Source: Phycisphaerae bacterium (GTDB lineage Bacteria; Planctomycetota; Phycisphaerae; SM23-33). Taken from it: DNA of 64,000 nucleotides. This document shows, one piece after another, positions 1-8,153 of the stretch (positions are counted from its first letter, which is position 1; each line of letters starts with the position of its first letter). The stretch spans positions 40,951-104,950 of the forward strand of contig JAGXKT010000008.1 in assembly GCA_018335035.1 (NCBI GenBank), in the 5' to 3' direction. Both the position numbers and the translations under genes were made by a program. Under the pieces are notes generated by a model. The model saw only the letters and a list, made by a program, of their open reading frames with translations. It had not been told where the DNA came from and ran no database searches.

Positions 1-208
1 GCAAGCGGTTGTCCGTTTGCGCCTGCGCCTGCTGGGTTCGCTCCATCTGTTGGAGCAGGCGCTCGGTGGCGCGCTCGTCGCCGCCGGGAATCGCGACGGT
101 CAGCCGGGCGAGTTGGTCGCGCCGCGCCGCCAGAAGGTCGATTTCCTCGTCAAGGACGGCGGCCAGGTCCGCCACCCGTTGCGTGCGTGTCGCTCCGGTG
201 GGCATCAT
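1..208 (-). CDS. flgN: FlgN-like flagellar chaperone (partial, cut by left edge)
   Basis: The reading frame on the minus strand starts at the ATG at 208, which overlaps the stop codon of the upstream flgJ gene in an ATGA arrangement, and runs off the left edge without a stop. The visible 69 residues are helical and rich in Glu, Gln and Arg, with a heptad-like pattern (for example DLAAVLDEEIDLLAARRDQL). This fits FlgN, the small cytoplasmic chaperone for the hook-filament junction proteins FlgK and FlgL. Its position directly after flgJ and last in the visible hook-ring operon supports the call, since flgK and flgL commonly follow flgN and would lie off the edge. The family is poorly conserved, so the assignment rests mainly on context and helical character. 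Confidence 0.55.
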   Translation of the reverse strand, partial: MMPTGATRTQRVADLAAVLDEEIDLLAARRDQLARLTVAIPGGDERATERLLQQMERTQQAQAQTDNRL

Positions 209-540
209 CGCGCGGGCTCCGTGCCGGGCGCGGCGGCGCCGTAAGCCCGGCTTATGTCTTTCCACAGTCCCAGCCCGCCGCTATCGGCCAGATCACGTGC
301 CAGGTACATCCAGAAGATGTCCTGCACCTGCTTCGTGATGCCGCCGGACAGCAGCCCGGAATCCGGGATCGTTCGCTTCATTTCGTCGAGCAGCTTGCCG
401 AGCAGGACGGACTCGAAGTCCTTGGCGGCCTGGTCGGGCGAGGAGGCCTTGTCGGCCGCGGCGCGTGCCTCGGCCGCACGGAGCGCTCCCAGCGGGTCGA
501 TCGCTTGCTGCGGCTGGATGGGCATATCGCTTCCGCTCAT
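205..540 (-). CDS. flgJ: FlgJ-type rod-binding protein (N-terminal domain only)
   Basis: This 111-residue protein matches the N-terminal rod-cap domain of FlgJ. Landmarks are the segment AAKDFESVLLGKLLDEMK and the later DIFWMYLARDLADSGGLGLWKDI, typical of the helical rod-binding fold. The muramidase (glucosaminidase) domain found in enterobacterial FlgJ is absent, so local peptidoglycan opening must be supplied by another enzyme. This short form is common outside gammaproteobacteria. It lies 9 bases downstream of flgI and overlaps flgN by 4 bases, consistent with one operon. The product acts in the periplasm as the scaffold on which rod subunits assemble. Confidence 0.85.
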   Translation of the reverse strand: MSGSDMPIQPQQAIDPLGALRAAEARAAADKASSPDQAAKDFESVLLGKLLDEMKRTIPDSGLLSGGITKQVQDIFWMYLARDLADSGGLGLWKDISRAYGAAAPGTEPAR

Positions 541-549
541 AGCGTGTTC

Positions 550-1659
550 CTACATTACCTTCAGTTCCGCTTGGAGGGCGCCGGCCTGCTTGAGCGCTTG
601 AAAGATTGCGATGATGTCTCGCGGTGTCAGGCCCATGGAGTTCAGCGCCCGCGCGAGATCGGCGACCGACGCGCCGCGAGGGATGACCTCGAGCTTGCTG
701 CGCTCCTCGATTACGCGAATGTCCGTCTTCTTCGTCTTTTCCGTGGTGCCGGTTCGCGAGAATGGCGACGGCTGGGAAACCTCTTCCCGTTCTTCGGTCA
801 CGATCGACAGATTGCCGTGGGAGATCGCCACCTCGGAAATCCGCACGTTTTGGCCGACGATGACCGTGCCGGTTTTCTCGTTGACCACGACCCGCGCGGG
901 GTAGTCCACCTTGACATCCAGCCCGCGTATCTTGCGGATGAATCCCGCCAGCGTCTTGGGCGTCACGGCTTCGGGCACGGCGACGCGGACGGTTCCGGCA
1001 TCGGCCGCCGTCGCCGCGTCGGTATGGACGGCGTTGATCGCCTCGGCGACGCGCTCGGCCGTCGCAAAGTCCGGATTCCGCAGCAGCAACGTCACCTCGT
1101 CGTTTTCGACGAACTCGCCGATTTCCTCGCGCTCCACGATCGCCCCGTCGGGAATGCGTGCGACGGTGGCATGGCCGCTGGTGACGGAGCTGGCATCGCC
1201 CGTGGCGCTGAATCCGCCGACCGTGACCGGCTGCTGCACGACGGCGTAGACCTGTCCGTCGGCGCCTTTGAGCTCGGTCATCAGAAGCGTCCCACCGCGT
1301 AAGCTGCTGGCGCTGCCGATGGTCGAGACCGTCACGTCCAGCCGTGACCCGCGTCGGTCGAACGAGCCCAGTTCCGCCGTGACGATCACGCTGGCGATGT
1401 TGTCACTGGAGACGTCGTCGGGGTCGAGAACCAGTCCCTCGCGCCGCAGGATGTTCGTCAGCGCCTGGCGGCTGGCCGTGCTGTTGTCGCCCGTGCCGTC
1501 CAGGCCGATTACCACGCCGTAGCCCCACAGCGGGTTGCCGCGGGCGCCCTTGATCGTGGTGATGTCCTTTATGCGCTCAGCGCCGGCAGGTGCCGTCAGC
1601 GCCAGCAGCGCCAAGCCCGCCAGGAACCATCGTGTCGTTCGCATTTGCGGTGTCATCAT
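550..1659 (-). CDS. flgI: Flagellar P-ring protein FlgI
   Basis: The 369-residue product is a full-length FlgI, which polymerises in the periplasm to form the P ring around the distal rod. It has an N-terminal signal peptide ending near TAPAGA, followed by the family's opening motif ERIKDITTIKGARGNPLWGY and the conserved GLDGTGD. The C-terminal stretch LARALNSMGLTPRDIIAIFQ is also diagnostic. It lies between flgH and flgJ on the minus strand. Its presence with flgH implies a cell envelope with both peptidoglycan and an outer membrane. Confidence 0.97.
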   Translation of the reverse strand: MMTPQMRTTRWFLAGLALLALTAPAGAERIKDITTIKGARGNPLWGYGVVIGLDGTGDNSTASRQALTNILRREGLVLDPDDVSSDNIASVIVTAELGSFDRRGSRLDVTVSTIGSASSLRGGTLLMTELKGADGQVYAVVQQPVTVGGFSATGDASSVTSGHATVARIPDGAIVEREEIGEFVENDEVTLLLRNPDFATAERVAEAINAVHTDAATAADAGTVRVAVPEAVTPKTLAGFIRKIRGLDVKVDYPARVVVNEKTGTVIVGQNVRISEVAISHGNLSIVTEEREEVSQPSPFSRTGTTEKTKKTDIRVIEERSKLEVIPRGASVADLARALNSMGLTPRDIIAIFQALKQAGALQAELKVM

Positions 1660-1668
1660 GCAGGCGTC

Positions 1669-2304
1669 CTAGTAGGGGCTCAGGGCATTGGCCATTCGAG
1701 ACAGCCAGCCCGGATTGACGAAGTCTTCTTCCTGCCCTCCGCTCTTGAAGACGATGTGGAAGTCGGCGACGCGCTCGCTGTCGACCTCGTTGCTGATGTC
1801 GATATCGGACGGGCGGACGATGCCGCTGGCCTGGATGATCTGCGTATCGCCGCCGATCGTCCGCGTGCGCGTGCCCAGGACGACGAGGTTGCGATTGGGC
1901 AGCACGTCCTCGACCACGACCGAGATCTTGTCGGTCATACTGCGATCCGTGTCGAAATCGGCGCTGCCCTCGAACTCGCTGCCCGCCTCGCTGGAGAAGT
2001 CCAGCTTCGGGAAGTCGAAGATGTATCGCCCGACCTCGGCGACCAGGTTCGCCGGATCGAACGTGCCGCTCATCTCGGCCGACCGGGCTTCGCTCTTGTC
2101 CAGCTCACGGCTGGTCTCATTTTCGATCGTGGTCTTCTCGTCGATGACGACGGTCAGGATGTCGCCGACGTTCCGCGCCGTGTCGTCGGCGTAGATCGTC
2201 TGCGTTCGTCGCGAGCCGCGGGCCCAGATCGAGCCCGCCAAAGCGGGGCCGGCCAGCGTCACGGTCACAAGCATCCACGCCAGGATTTGCCGTTGTCTGC
2301 CCAT
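1669..2304 (-). CDS. flgH: Flagellar L-ring protein FlgH (no lipobox)
   Basis: The 211-residue product is FlgH, the outer-membrane L-ring subunit. Recognisable features are VGDILTVVIDEKTTIENET, the central VVEDVLPNRNLVVLGTR and the later VRPSDIDISNEVDSERVAD. The N-terminus is a signal peptide ending in GPALAGS. There is no cysteine at the cleavage point, so the protein is predicted to be released by signal peptidase I, not lipidated as in enterobacteria. The gene sits 3 bases downstream of flgA and 9 bases upstream of flgI. Confidence 0.95.
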   Translation of the reverse strand: MGRQRQILAWMLVTVTLAGPALAGSIWARGSRRTQTIYADDTARNVGDILTVVIDEKTTIENETSRELDKSEARSAEMSGTFDPANLVAEVGRYIFDFPKLDFSSEAGSEFEGSADFDTDRSMTDKISVVVEDVLPNRNLVVLGTRTRTIGGDTQIIQASGIVRPSDIDISNEVDSERVADFHIVFKSGGQEEDFVNPGWLSRMANALSPY

Positions 2305-2307
2305 GGG

Positions 2308-3321
2308 TTACCTCTTCAGTACCGGCTCGACGGCGCCGTCGAAGCCGACTTTTGCCACGACGACGCGGCGGGAATCCACGTTCTGGACCTTGATAAATTC
2401 GCCCGGGCGGCCGTCCTGCAACGCCCGGCCGACCGTGGAGATCACGAACCCCTCACCGGTGATCTGCATCATCACCGGCTCATTGCGACGGACGACGATT
2501 TCCAGCTTTGCCGGTGCCAGGTGCGCGGCGCGAAGGATTGTCCCGGCGCTGACACGCTGGCGGAGCTTCTGCCCGTAGGGCGGTTGCCAGTCCGCCGGCG
2601 GGGGCGAGGTCTTCTCCACCGTGCGAATCTCGGTATTGGTCGGTGTTAGGACGGTCCCGGGCGGCAGGTCCTCGCCCGCTACGAGTTGCCGGACGCGATA
2701 CCGCGCCGAGAAGTGCAGTTCCTGTGTCGCCAGCGTCTTATCGCCGGCAACGGCCGAGACCGTCACGCGCGCCCGCCCGGCCGCGCTGTCGTCGGCGAGG
2801 TGCGCCGTCAGCGTCGCGTCCGCGTCGGCGGGCACGGCCAGCGGCTCGGGGTGCCGCGTCAGGTGCCATGAGGCGCTTGCGACCTGCCCGGTGTCGGGAA
2901 GTGCCTCATACGCTGCGGCGAGAAGCCGCTCGGGCGCGATCAGTTGGTCGCTGCGCCGTACGCGTATTTCCTCGGCGCCGCTGAAGCGGACGCGCTGCGG
3001 CGCAATGCCCGATGCAGCCAGGCGGGTCAGGATCGCGCGGCGCTGGATGGCGATGGTCTCGTCCTTCCAGGGCGTCCGGCCCATGGCGACGGTGCAGGCA
3101 CGGGCATGGAGGTCCGCGTCGTCGCTGCTGAGCACGGCGATCTGCTCCAGCGTCAACCGCGGGCCTTCCACCGTCATGCGCCGCGGGCAGTAGACGGTCA
3201 GCGGGGGGGGTTGGGCCTTGCTGCCGGTATCGTCGCCGTTGGCGGGCAGCAGCATCACGGCCGCGGCGAGCAGAGCCAGTGCCAGTCGTGTCGTTCGCGT
3301 CATGGCGGTTCCGGTTCTCAT
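2308..3321 (-). CDS. flgA: Flagellar P-ring assembly chaperone FlgA
   Basis: This 337-residue protein carries an N-terminal signal peptide (ALALLAAAVMLLPANG) and a C-terminal SAF/FlgA domain. Domain landmarks are GEDLPPGTVLT, GQKLRQRVSAGTILRAAHLA and the late MQITGEGFVISTVGRALQDG. FlgA is the periplasmic chaperone needed to assemble FlgI into the P ring. The ATG at 3321 overlaps the flgG stop codon by 4 bases, which fixes the start and indicates translational coupling. A run of eight C residues in the coding strand (3203-3210 read as G on the plus strand) encodes prolines near residues 37-39. Confidence 0.92.
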   Translation of the reverse strand: MRTGTAMTRTTRLALALLAAAVMLLPANGDDTGSKAQPPPLTVYCPRRMTVEGPRLTLEQIAVLSSDDADLHARACTVAMGRTPWKDETIAIQRRAILTRLAASGIAPQRVRFSGAEEIRVRRSDQLIAPERLLAAAYEALPDTGQVASASWHLTRHPEPLAVPADADATLTAHLADDSAAGRARVTVSAVAGDKTLATQELHFSARYRVRQLVAGEDLPPGTVLTPTNTEIRTVEKTSPPPADWQPPYGQKLRQRVSAGTILRAAHLAPAKLEIVVRRNEPVMMQITGEGFVISTVGRALQDGRPGEFIKVQNVDSRRVVVAKVGFDGAVEPVLKR

Positions 3322-4106
3322 GAGATCAGGCGGTTGGCGGTGGTGAGCATCTCATCGCCGGCGCGGATGGCGCGGGAGTTGATCTCGTACGCCCGCTGGG
3401 CGGTGATGAGGTTGACCAGTTCCGTGACCATCTGCACGTTGGCCTTTTCGAGGAAGCCCTGACGGATGGTTCCGAACCCACCGGCCCCGGCGGTGCCCGT
3501 CGTCGCCGAGCCGCTGGCGGGCGTCTCGGCGAGGAGGTTCTCGCCCTCGCTGCTGAGCCCAGCGGGGTTGGCGAACCGCGCCAGCGTCAGCGTGCCGACC
3601 ACGCTCGGCGTCTGCGAGGCGCCGGCCAGCACGGAAATCGTCCCGTCCTTGCCGATGCTGATCGACCGGGCGTCCGTGGGGATGCTGATCGCGGGGGACA
3701 GCAGGTAGCCCGACGAGGTCACGAGGTTTCCGTTGGCGTCGATCCGCAACGAGCCGTCGCGCGTGTACCGCGTGGCGCCGTTGGGCGTGGTCACCTGGAA
3801 GAACCCGTCGCCTTCGATCGCCACGTCCAGCTTGCGTTGGGTGTTGACCATTTCGCCCTGGCTGAAGACCCGCAACGTGGACGCTGGCGAGACGCCCGTG
3901 CCGACCTCGAAGCCGCTGGGGGCCACGACGCCCGCGGCCGTCTCGCGACCGGCCTCGGCGAGCTTGAGATACATCAGGTCCTGGAAGTCCACCTGGGCAC
4001 GCTTGTAGCCCGTCGTATTGATGTTCGCCAGGTTGTTGGCGATCACGTCCACGACCGTCTGTTGGGCTTCCATGCCCGTTGCCGCTGTCGAGAATGCTCG
4101 TAGCAT
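3318..4106 (-). CDS. flgG: Flagellar distal rod protein FlgG
   Basis: The 262-residue product has all hallmarks of FlgG: the start MLRAFSTAATGMEAQQTVVD, the rod/hook signature NNLANINTTGYKRAQVDF near residue 28, and a C-terminal helix (TELVNLITAQRAYEINSRAI). Length equals the usual 260-262 residues. FlgG forms the distal rod, the drive shaft through the P and L rings. It is secreted by the flagellar type III apparatus and so has no signal peptide. It follows the flgF-like gene by 19 bases and overlaps flgA. Confidence 0.97.
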   Translation of the reverse strand: MLRAFSTAATGMEAQQTVVDVIANNLANINTTGYKRAQVDFQDLMYLKLAEAGRETAAGVVAPSGFEVGTGVSPASTLRVFSQGEMVNTQRKLDVAIEGDGFFQVTTPNGATRYTRDGSLRIDANGNLVTSSGYLLSPAISIPTDARSISIGKDGTISVLAGASQTPSVVGTLTLARFANPAGLSSEGENLLAETPASGSATTGTAGAGGFGTIRQGFLEKANVQMVTELVNLITAQRAYEINSRAIRAGDEMLTTANRLIS

Positions 4107-4125
4107 CGATGTCGCTCCCGTCTGC

Positions 4126-4836
4126 TCAGGCCATTGCGACTTGTAGAATCTGGCCCATGCGCTCGTCCTGCTTGCTGATGGATTTCATGTTCGCCTCGTA
4201 GAGGCGTGTAACCTGGATCAGATTGGTCAATTCCGTGACGGTCGAGACGTTCGAGCTTTCCTGGAAGCCGCCCTGGACGGCGACGTCGCTTGCCGCTACC
4301 GGGCGAAGGTCTTCCGGCGCGGCGAAACACGCCGCCCCGACGGCCTCAAGCTGCGCGGGATTCTCGAACCGCACGAGCCGAAGCTGGCCGATGGTTTGTC
4401 CGCCCGCCGACAGTCGTCCGTCGCGCGCCACGCTGACGTGCGAGACGCCCACACTGCTTGGCAGCACAATCGGCCCGCCGGTACCGGCGACGAGCCGCCC
4501 GGCGCCGTCGACGAGTTGCCGCCGCTCATTCGTGCGAAACACGCCGCAGCGGGTGTAGAGCTGTCCGCCAGGGGCATCGGGCGTTTCGACGACGAAGAAG
4601 CCGTCGCCGTGCAGCGCCATGTCCAGCCCGCGCCCGGTTCGCACGAGTCGGCCCTGGGTGAAGTCCACGGCCGCCTTGCCGATAATCGCGCCCGGCGCCT
4701 GTTTGCTGTCGGTCTCGTACGTCATCAGGCGGCGCTTGAAGCCCGGCGTGGCGGCGTTGGCGAGGTTTTCCGTCGTCGTGCGGAATTGCTGCGCCAGCGA
4801 CTCCAGCCCGGTTGTCGTGCTGATCGGAAGGGTCAT
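4126..4836 (-). CDS. flgF: Flagellar basal-body rod protein, FlgF-like
   Basis: This 236-residue rod/hook-family protein has the N-terminal motif ENLANAATPGFKRRLMTYET, a central region with GDGFFVVETPDAPGGQLYTR, and the C-terminal helix VTELTNLIQVTRLYEANMK. It is a second FlgG-family protein immediately upstream of flgG, where flgF usually lies, and its length fits FlgF (about 240-250). The expected role is the proximal part of the distal rod. Its ATG at 4836 overlaps the stop codon of the PilZ-domain gene, so the two are translationally coupled. Confidence 0.88.
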   Translation of the reverse strand: MTLPISTTTGLESLAQQFRTTTENLANAATPGFKRRLMTYETDSKQAPGAIIGKAAVDFTQGRLVRTGRGLDMALHGDGFFVVETPDAPGGQLYTRCGVFRTNERRQLVDGAGRLVAGTGGPIVLPSSVGVSHVSVARDGRLSAGGQTIGQLRLVRFENPAQLEAVGAACFAAPEDLRPVAASDVAVQGGFQESSNVSTVTELTNLIQVTRLYEANMKSISKQDERMGQILQVAMA

Positions 4837-5987
4837 GCCTGTTCGCCTGTCTCTGCCGGCGCGGTGGCGTTGCGGGCGGCCGCATTTGTCGCGCGGACCA
4901 GCTCGGCGGTTTGCTCTTCACTGAGCCCGGTCAGCTCCATCGCCAGAAGCGTTGTGTCGCCCTCGCCGGGCTGGACGCGCCGGACGGTTCCGACGGCGCG
5001 AATCTTCTTGTCCTCGTCGATGTGCACCACGGCCAGGACGTTCTGTCCGACGCGGGCCTGAAGCGCGCTGGCGATTTGCAGCCCCGGGCCGGCGATCTCA
5101 ACGACGTTGCCGGGCAGGAACGTCGGCGCGTTATCGGCGTCGGCGGATTCGATGCCGCCGGTCTCGGCGACCTGCGCGGGCATGTCGGTCGCCATGCGGG
5201 CAAATCTGCGCCGGTTGATGTAGCGAAACGTCTCGGGACGGTTCAGCACGAACCGGTTCTTCTCTCGCCGCAGCAGCGAGGTGTCAAACTCCCAGACGGT
5301 TCCGCCGTTGGGGTAGCGAACCAGCCACGCCTCGCCCGGGCGGGTCGTCTCCGGCGGCAGGTCGGACTCGATCACCAGTTCGCTGTCGGTCACTTCGCGA
5401 ATCGTGCCGGCATATCCACCCGCCTGCCCGCGATGCACGACGGAGACCTCGCCCCCTGTGTTCAGGGGCTGCCTGTCGGTTTGAGAGGGCGTCTTGGTCG
5501 GGCGGCGGAGGAGCTTCTCGCGGAGCGACTCGATGTGTCCCACGATGCTCTGTTGCGACTCGACGCTCAGCCCGCCAAACGCGCTTCCGGCGAAGTACGC
5601 CGACACGCCGCGAGCGAACGCCGGTTCGGACGTGAACACGGTCGAGGGATCCTTGAGCCGTGCGGCGCGGGCGACGTTCCAGGCGGTGTCGACTTCCGCA
5701 CCGCTCAGCCCGGACTGCCGCCCTTGTCGCTCGAACGCCTTGCGCCGGCGGCGCGAGACGGCGCAAACACCGTAGATGATCAGCCCGATCGAACTGAGCA
5801 CGAGCAGACCCAGTACAAGCCACAGAGCAACCCACAGCCAGGACGACGAGGTGTCGTCGGACATGTTTCGGGCGGCTTCGAGCCGTTCCACCGCATTGAG
5901 CGCCCAAAACGGATCGCGCGCCGGCGAGGATGTGCCGGCGAGCGTCGCCGTTGCGGCCGGGCTTGTTGTCACCGACGCATACGTCAT
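4833..5987 (-). CDS. Membrane-anchored YcgR-like PilZ-domain protein
   Basis: The 384-residue protein has one membrane segment at about residues 50-74, a basic stretch (SRRRRKAFERQ), then a YcgR-N-like beta domain and a C-terminal PilZ-like domain. The c-di-GMP arginine motif RxxxR is present in NRRRFAR. The second PilZ motif is degenerate: EIAGPG in place of (D/N)xSxxG. YcgR-type proteins slow the flagellar motor or alter its switching when c-di-GMP rises. Here the gene is embedded between flgE and flgF with an ATGA overlap to flgF, so it is made with the hook and rod. The start at 5987 is supported by an AGGAAG about 10 bases upstream; a later ATG at 5864 would remove the first 41 residues. 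Function is inferred. Confidence 0.7.
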   Translation of the reverse strand: MTYASVTTSPAATATLAGTSSPARDPFWALNAVERLEAARNMSDDTSSSWLWVALWLVLGLLVLSSIGLIIYGVCAVSRRRRKAFERQGRQSGLSGAEVDTAWNVARAARLKDPSTVFTSEPAFARGVSAYFAGSAFGGLSVESQQSIVGHIESLREKLLRRPTKTPSQTDRQPLNTGGEVSVVHRGQAGGYAGTIREVTDSELVIESDLPPETTRPGEAWLVRYPNGGTVWEFDTSLLRREKNRFVLNRPETFRYINRRRFARMATDMPAQVAETGGIESADADNAPTFLPGNVVEIAGPGLQIASALQARVGQNVLAVVHIDEDKKIRAVGTVRRVQPGEGDTTLLAMELTGLSEEQTAELVRATNAAARNATAPAETGEQA

Positions 5988-6008
5988 GGCAGGCGGCTTC
6001 CTGAGCGG

Positions 6009-7694
6009 TCAGCGGATCAGATTGGTCAGTTCGCGGAGCATCTCGTTGCTCGTCGTGATGGTCCGCGCGTTGGCCTGGAACGCGTTCTGGGCCTGGATGA
6101 GGTTGACGAACTCGTTGGCCATGTCCACGTTCGAGCCCTCCAGGGACCCACCGTGGACCGCGCCGGCACCGCCGGACATCGCCTTGGTCGGCACCGGCTC
6201 GCCGGAGTTGGCCGAGGGCTCATAGTAGTTGTCGCCGATGGCCAGCAGGCCCGCCGGGTTCTGGAACGTCGCGACCTTGATCGCGGCCAGGTCGCGCCGC
6301 GCCCCATTCGTGAACACGCCGACCAGCACGCCCTCGCGCGTGACCGACACGCTCGACAGCGCCCCGGAGGCGTACCCATCCTGCCCCGAAGGCGAGACCG
6401 TGGAGGAGCCGCCGAACTGGCTCAGCCCGTCGTACTGGCCCACCGTGCCCAGGTCGACGTTGACTTCCACTTCGCTGTCCGGATCGTGGGCGAACTTCAT
6501 CTTGAAGCTCTGCGCCTCGGGCGGCGTTGCCTCGGCCAGCCCGCCGAACGCACCGTCGGACAGGAACGTGATGCCCTTGACGCGGCGGTCCACCAACTCG
6601 ACGTCGCCGGTGATGGTCGTCAGCACCATGTCCCACTGGTTGGCGGTGTCGGTTTTGACGAACGCGGCCGAGAGAATATGGCTGTTGCCCTGCGAATCGA
6701 ACACCTCGACGTTGGTGTTCTTGACTTCCTGTCCGCCCGCCTTGGTGATCTGCCAGTGTTCCGGCAGTTCGAGCGTGGCGTCCGTTCCGCCGGAGAACGC
6801 CATGTGCAGGTTGGCCTGGCTGTAGCCGGTCTCGTCGTCGGTCAAATGGATCTCGCCGTTGACCAGCGACGCCGTCGAGCCGTCGTAGAGCGAGCTGACG
6901 TGGGCCAGAAGATCGTCCATGGTGTAGACCTCGCCGGCTCCGGCGACGGCGTCGACGACGGTGACCGAGTCGGACACGGCAGTGCCGTCGCGATCGGTCC
7001 CGGTGATCGCCAACGTGCCGCCGACGATGGTGCCGCCGGCATCCGTGACGTCGACCTGATCGAGGTCCTTGATCAGGGTGTCGCCGGAGGCGCTGGCCCC
7101 GTCGATCGTGTACTGGATGCCGGAGTCGATCGTGTGTTGGGTAGGCGTGGTCTGGTCGGCCGAGAGATTGCCGTTGTACGTGATGTTCTCGGTCGCCTGG
7201 GCGGGCAACGCCACGTCGTACGGCACGCGGATGGCGTCGCTTGTCGGGTCCTGGAAGCCCTCGGAGACGCCCTCGGAGCCGACGCGCTGCACGCGGTAGC
7301 CCGTGCCGGGGTCGACGAGGTAGAACTCCGAGTCCACCGCGAAGGTTCCCACGCGCGTGAACACGTCCTGCGTGCCGTCATTCAGCACGAAGTAGCCCGC
7401 ACCCTCGATCGCCATATCGAGCGGCTGGCCCGTGTTGAACAGACTGCCCGCGGCCATGTCGCGGTCGATGCTGGCGATCTGCACGCCGCTGCCGACCTGG
7501 GCCGGGTTCGTCCCGCCGACGCTGGCCGTCGGCTGAGAGGCCTCCTGTGTGGTCTCGCTCATCAAATCGGCGAAGGTGATGCGGCTGGCCTTGTAAGCGT
7601 TGGTATTGACGTTGGCGAGGTTGCTGCCCGCCACGTCGATCATCTTCTGGTTCGCCCGCAGGCCCGATACGCCGGCTAACAGTGCATTACTCAT
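6009..7694 (-). CDS. flgE: Flagellar hook protein FlgE
   Basis: The 561-residue product is FlgE, the hook subunit. The N-terminus carries MSNALLAGVSGLRANQKMID and GSNLANVNTNAYKASRITF; the C-terminus ends with GSLEGSNVDMANEFVNLIQA and a helical tail. It is longer than the approximately 400-residue enterobacterial FlgE because of an expanded variable central region (about residues 150-400), which would lie on the hook surface. It is the third gene of the operon after fliK and flgD and is exported by the type III apparatus. Confidence 0.96.
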   Translation of the reverse strand: MSNALLAGVSGLRANQKMIDVAGSNLANVNTNAYKASRITFADLMSETTQEASQPTASVGGTNPAQVGSGVQIASIDRDMAAGSLFNTGQPLDMAIEGAGYFVLNDGTQDVFTRVGTFAVDSEFYLVDPGTGYRVQRVGSEGVSEGFQDPTSDAIRVPYDVALPAQATENITYNGNLSADQTTPTQHTIDSGIQYTIDGASASGDTLIKDLDQVDVTDAGGTIVGGTLAITGTDRDGTAVSDSVTVVDAVAGAGEVYTMDDLLAHVSSLYDGSTASLVNGEIHLTDDETGYSQANLHMAFSGGTDATLELPEHWQITKAGGQEVKNTNVEVFDSQGNSHILSAAFVKTDTANQWDMVLTTITGDVELVDRRVKGITFLSDGAFGGLAEATPPEAQSFKMKFAHDPDSEVEVNVDLGTVGQYDGLSQFGGSSTVSPSGQDGYASGALSSVSVTREGVLVGVFTNGARRDLAAIKVATFQNPAGLLAIGDNYYEPSANSGEPVPTKAMSGGAGAVHGGSLEGSNVDMANEFVNLIQAQNAFQANARTITTSNEMLRELTNLIR

Positions 7695-7772
7695 GGTCTA
7701 TCCTCACACAAAAACGCATTGCCCAATGCTCAATGTCCGCTAAGACGGTTCGGCGCCGCGCCGTCGGCGGCG

Positions 7773-8144
7773 TCATTCTTCTATGGATCCGATCTCATCC
7801 AGGGGCACGACGGCGTTGCCCACGTGCAGCATGATCTGCTCGCCCGTCAGGTCCACGCGGTCGACGCGCCCGACGACGGCCTCGGTCGCATCAGTCGGAA
7901 AGTAGCTCACCCGCTTTCCGATCAGTTCGGCGGCCTGGTCCCGCTGCGTCGAGGCCAGCACGGCGCCGAACGTGCGGTTCATGTTCTCGATCTGCTCGAG
8001 CTGCGAGAGCTGAGCGAGCTGCGAGGCCATCTCGTTGTTGTTGAGCGGATCCATCGGGTTCTGGTTCTGAAGCTGCGTAATGAGCAGATTCAGGTAGTTC
8101 GTGGTGATCTCGCCCGATGATTGTCCCAATGCGGAAATCGCCAT
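7773..8144 (-). CDS. flgD: FlgD-type hook-capping protein (short)
   Basis: The 123-residue protein has the diagnostic FlgD N-terminal core: NYLNLLITQLQNQNPMDPLN followed by EMASQLAQLSQLEQIENMN. The remainder contains a short beta segment (VGRVDRVDLTGEQIML). Typical FlgD is about 220 residues and ends in Tudor and fibronectin-like domains; those are largely missing here. FlgD forms the temporary cap under which hook subunits polymerise. It sits between fliK and flgE, the usual partners in hook-length control. Confidence 0.9.
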   Translation of the reverse strand: MAISALGQSSGEITTNYLNLLITQLQNQNPMDPLNNNEMASQLAQLSQLEQIENMNRTFGAVLASTQRDQAAELIGKRVSYFPTDATEAVVGRVDRVDLTGEQIMLHVGNAVVPLDEIGSIEE

Positions 8145-8153
8145 CGTCGTCTC

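Noticed and set aside
4911..7679. Very long open frames opposite real genes, for example plus-strand frames over flgE (4911-7679) and fully antisense frames over flhA, the second activator and the pilus genes
   Set aside because: They mirror well-identified genes, have arginine- and glycine-rich shadow composition and no motif; long antisense frames are expected at this GC content.
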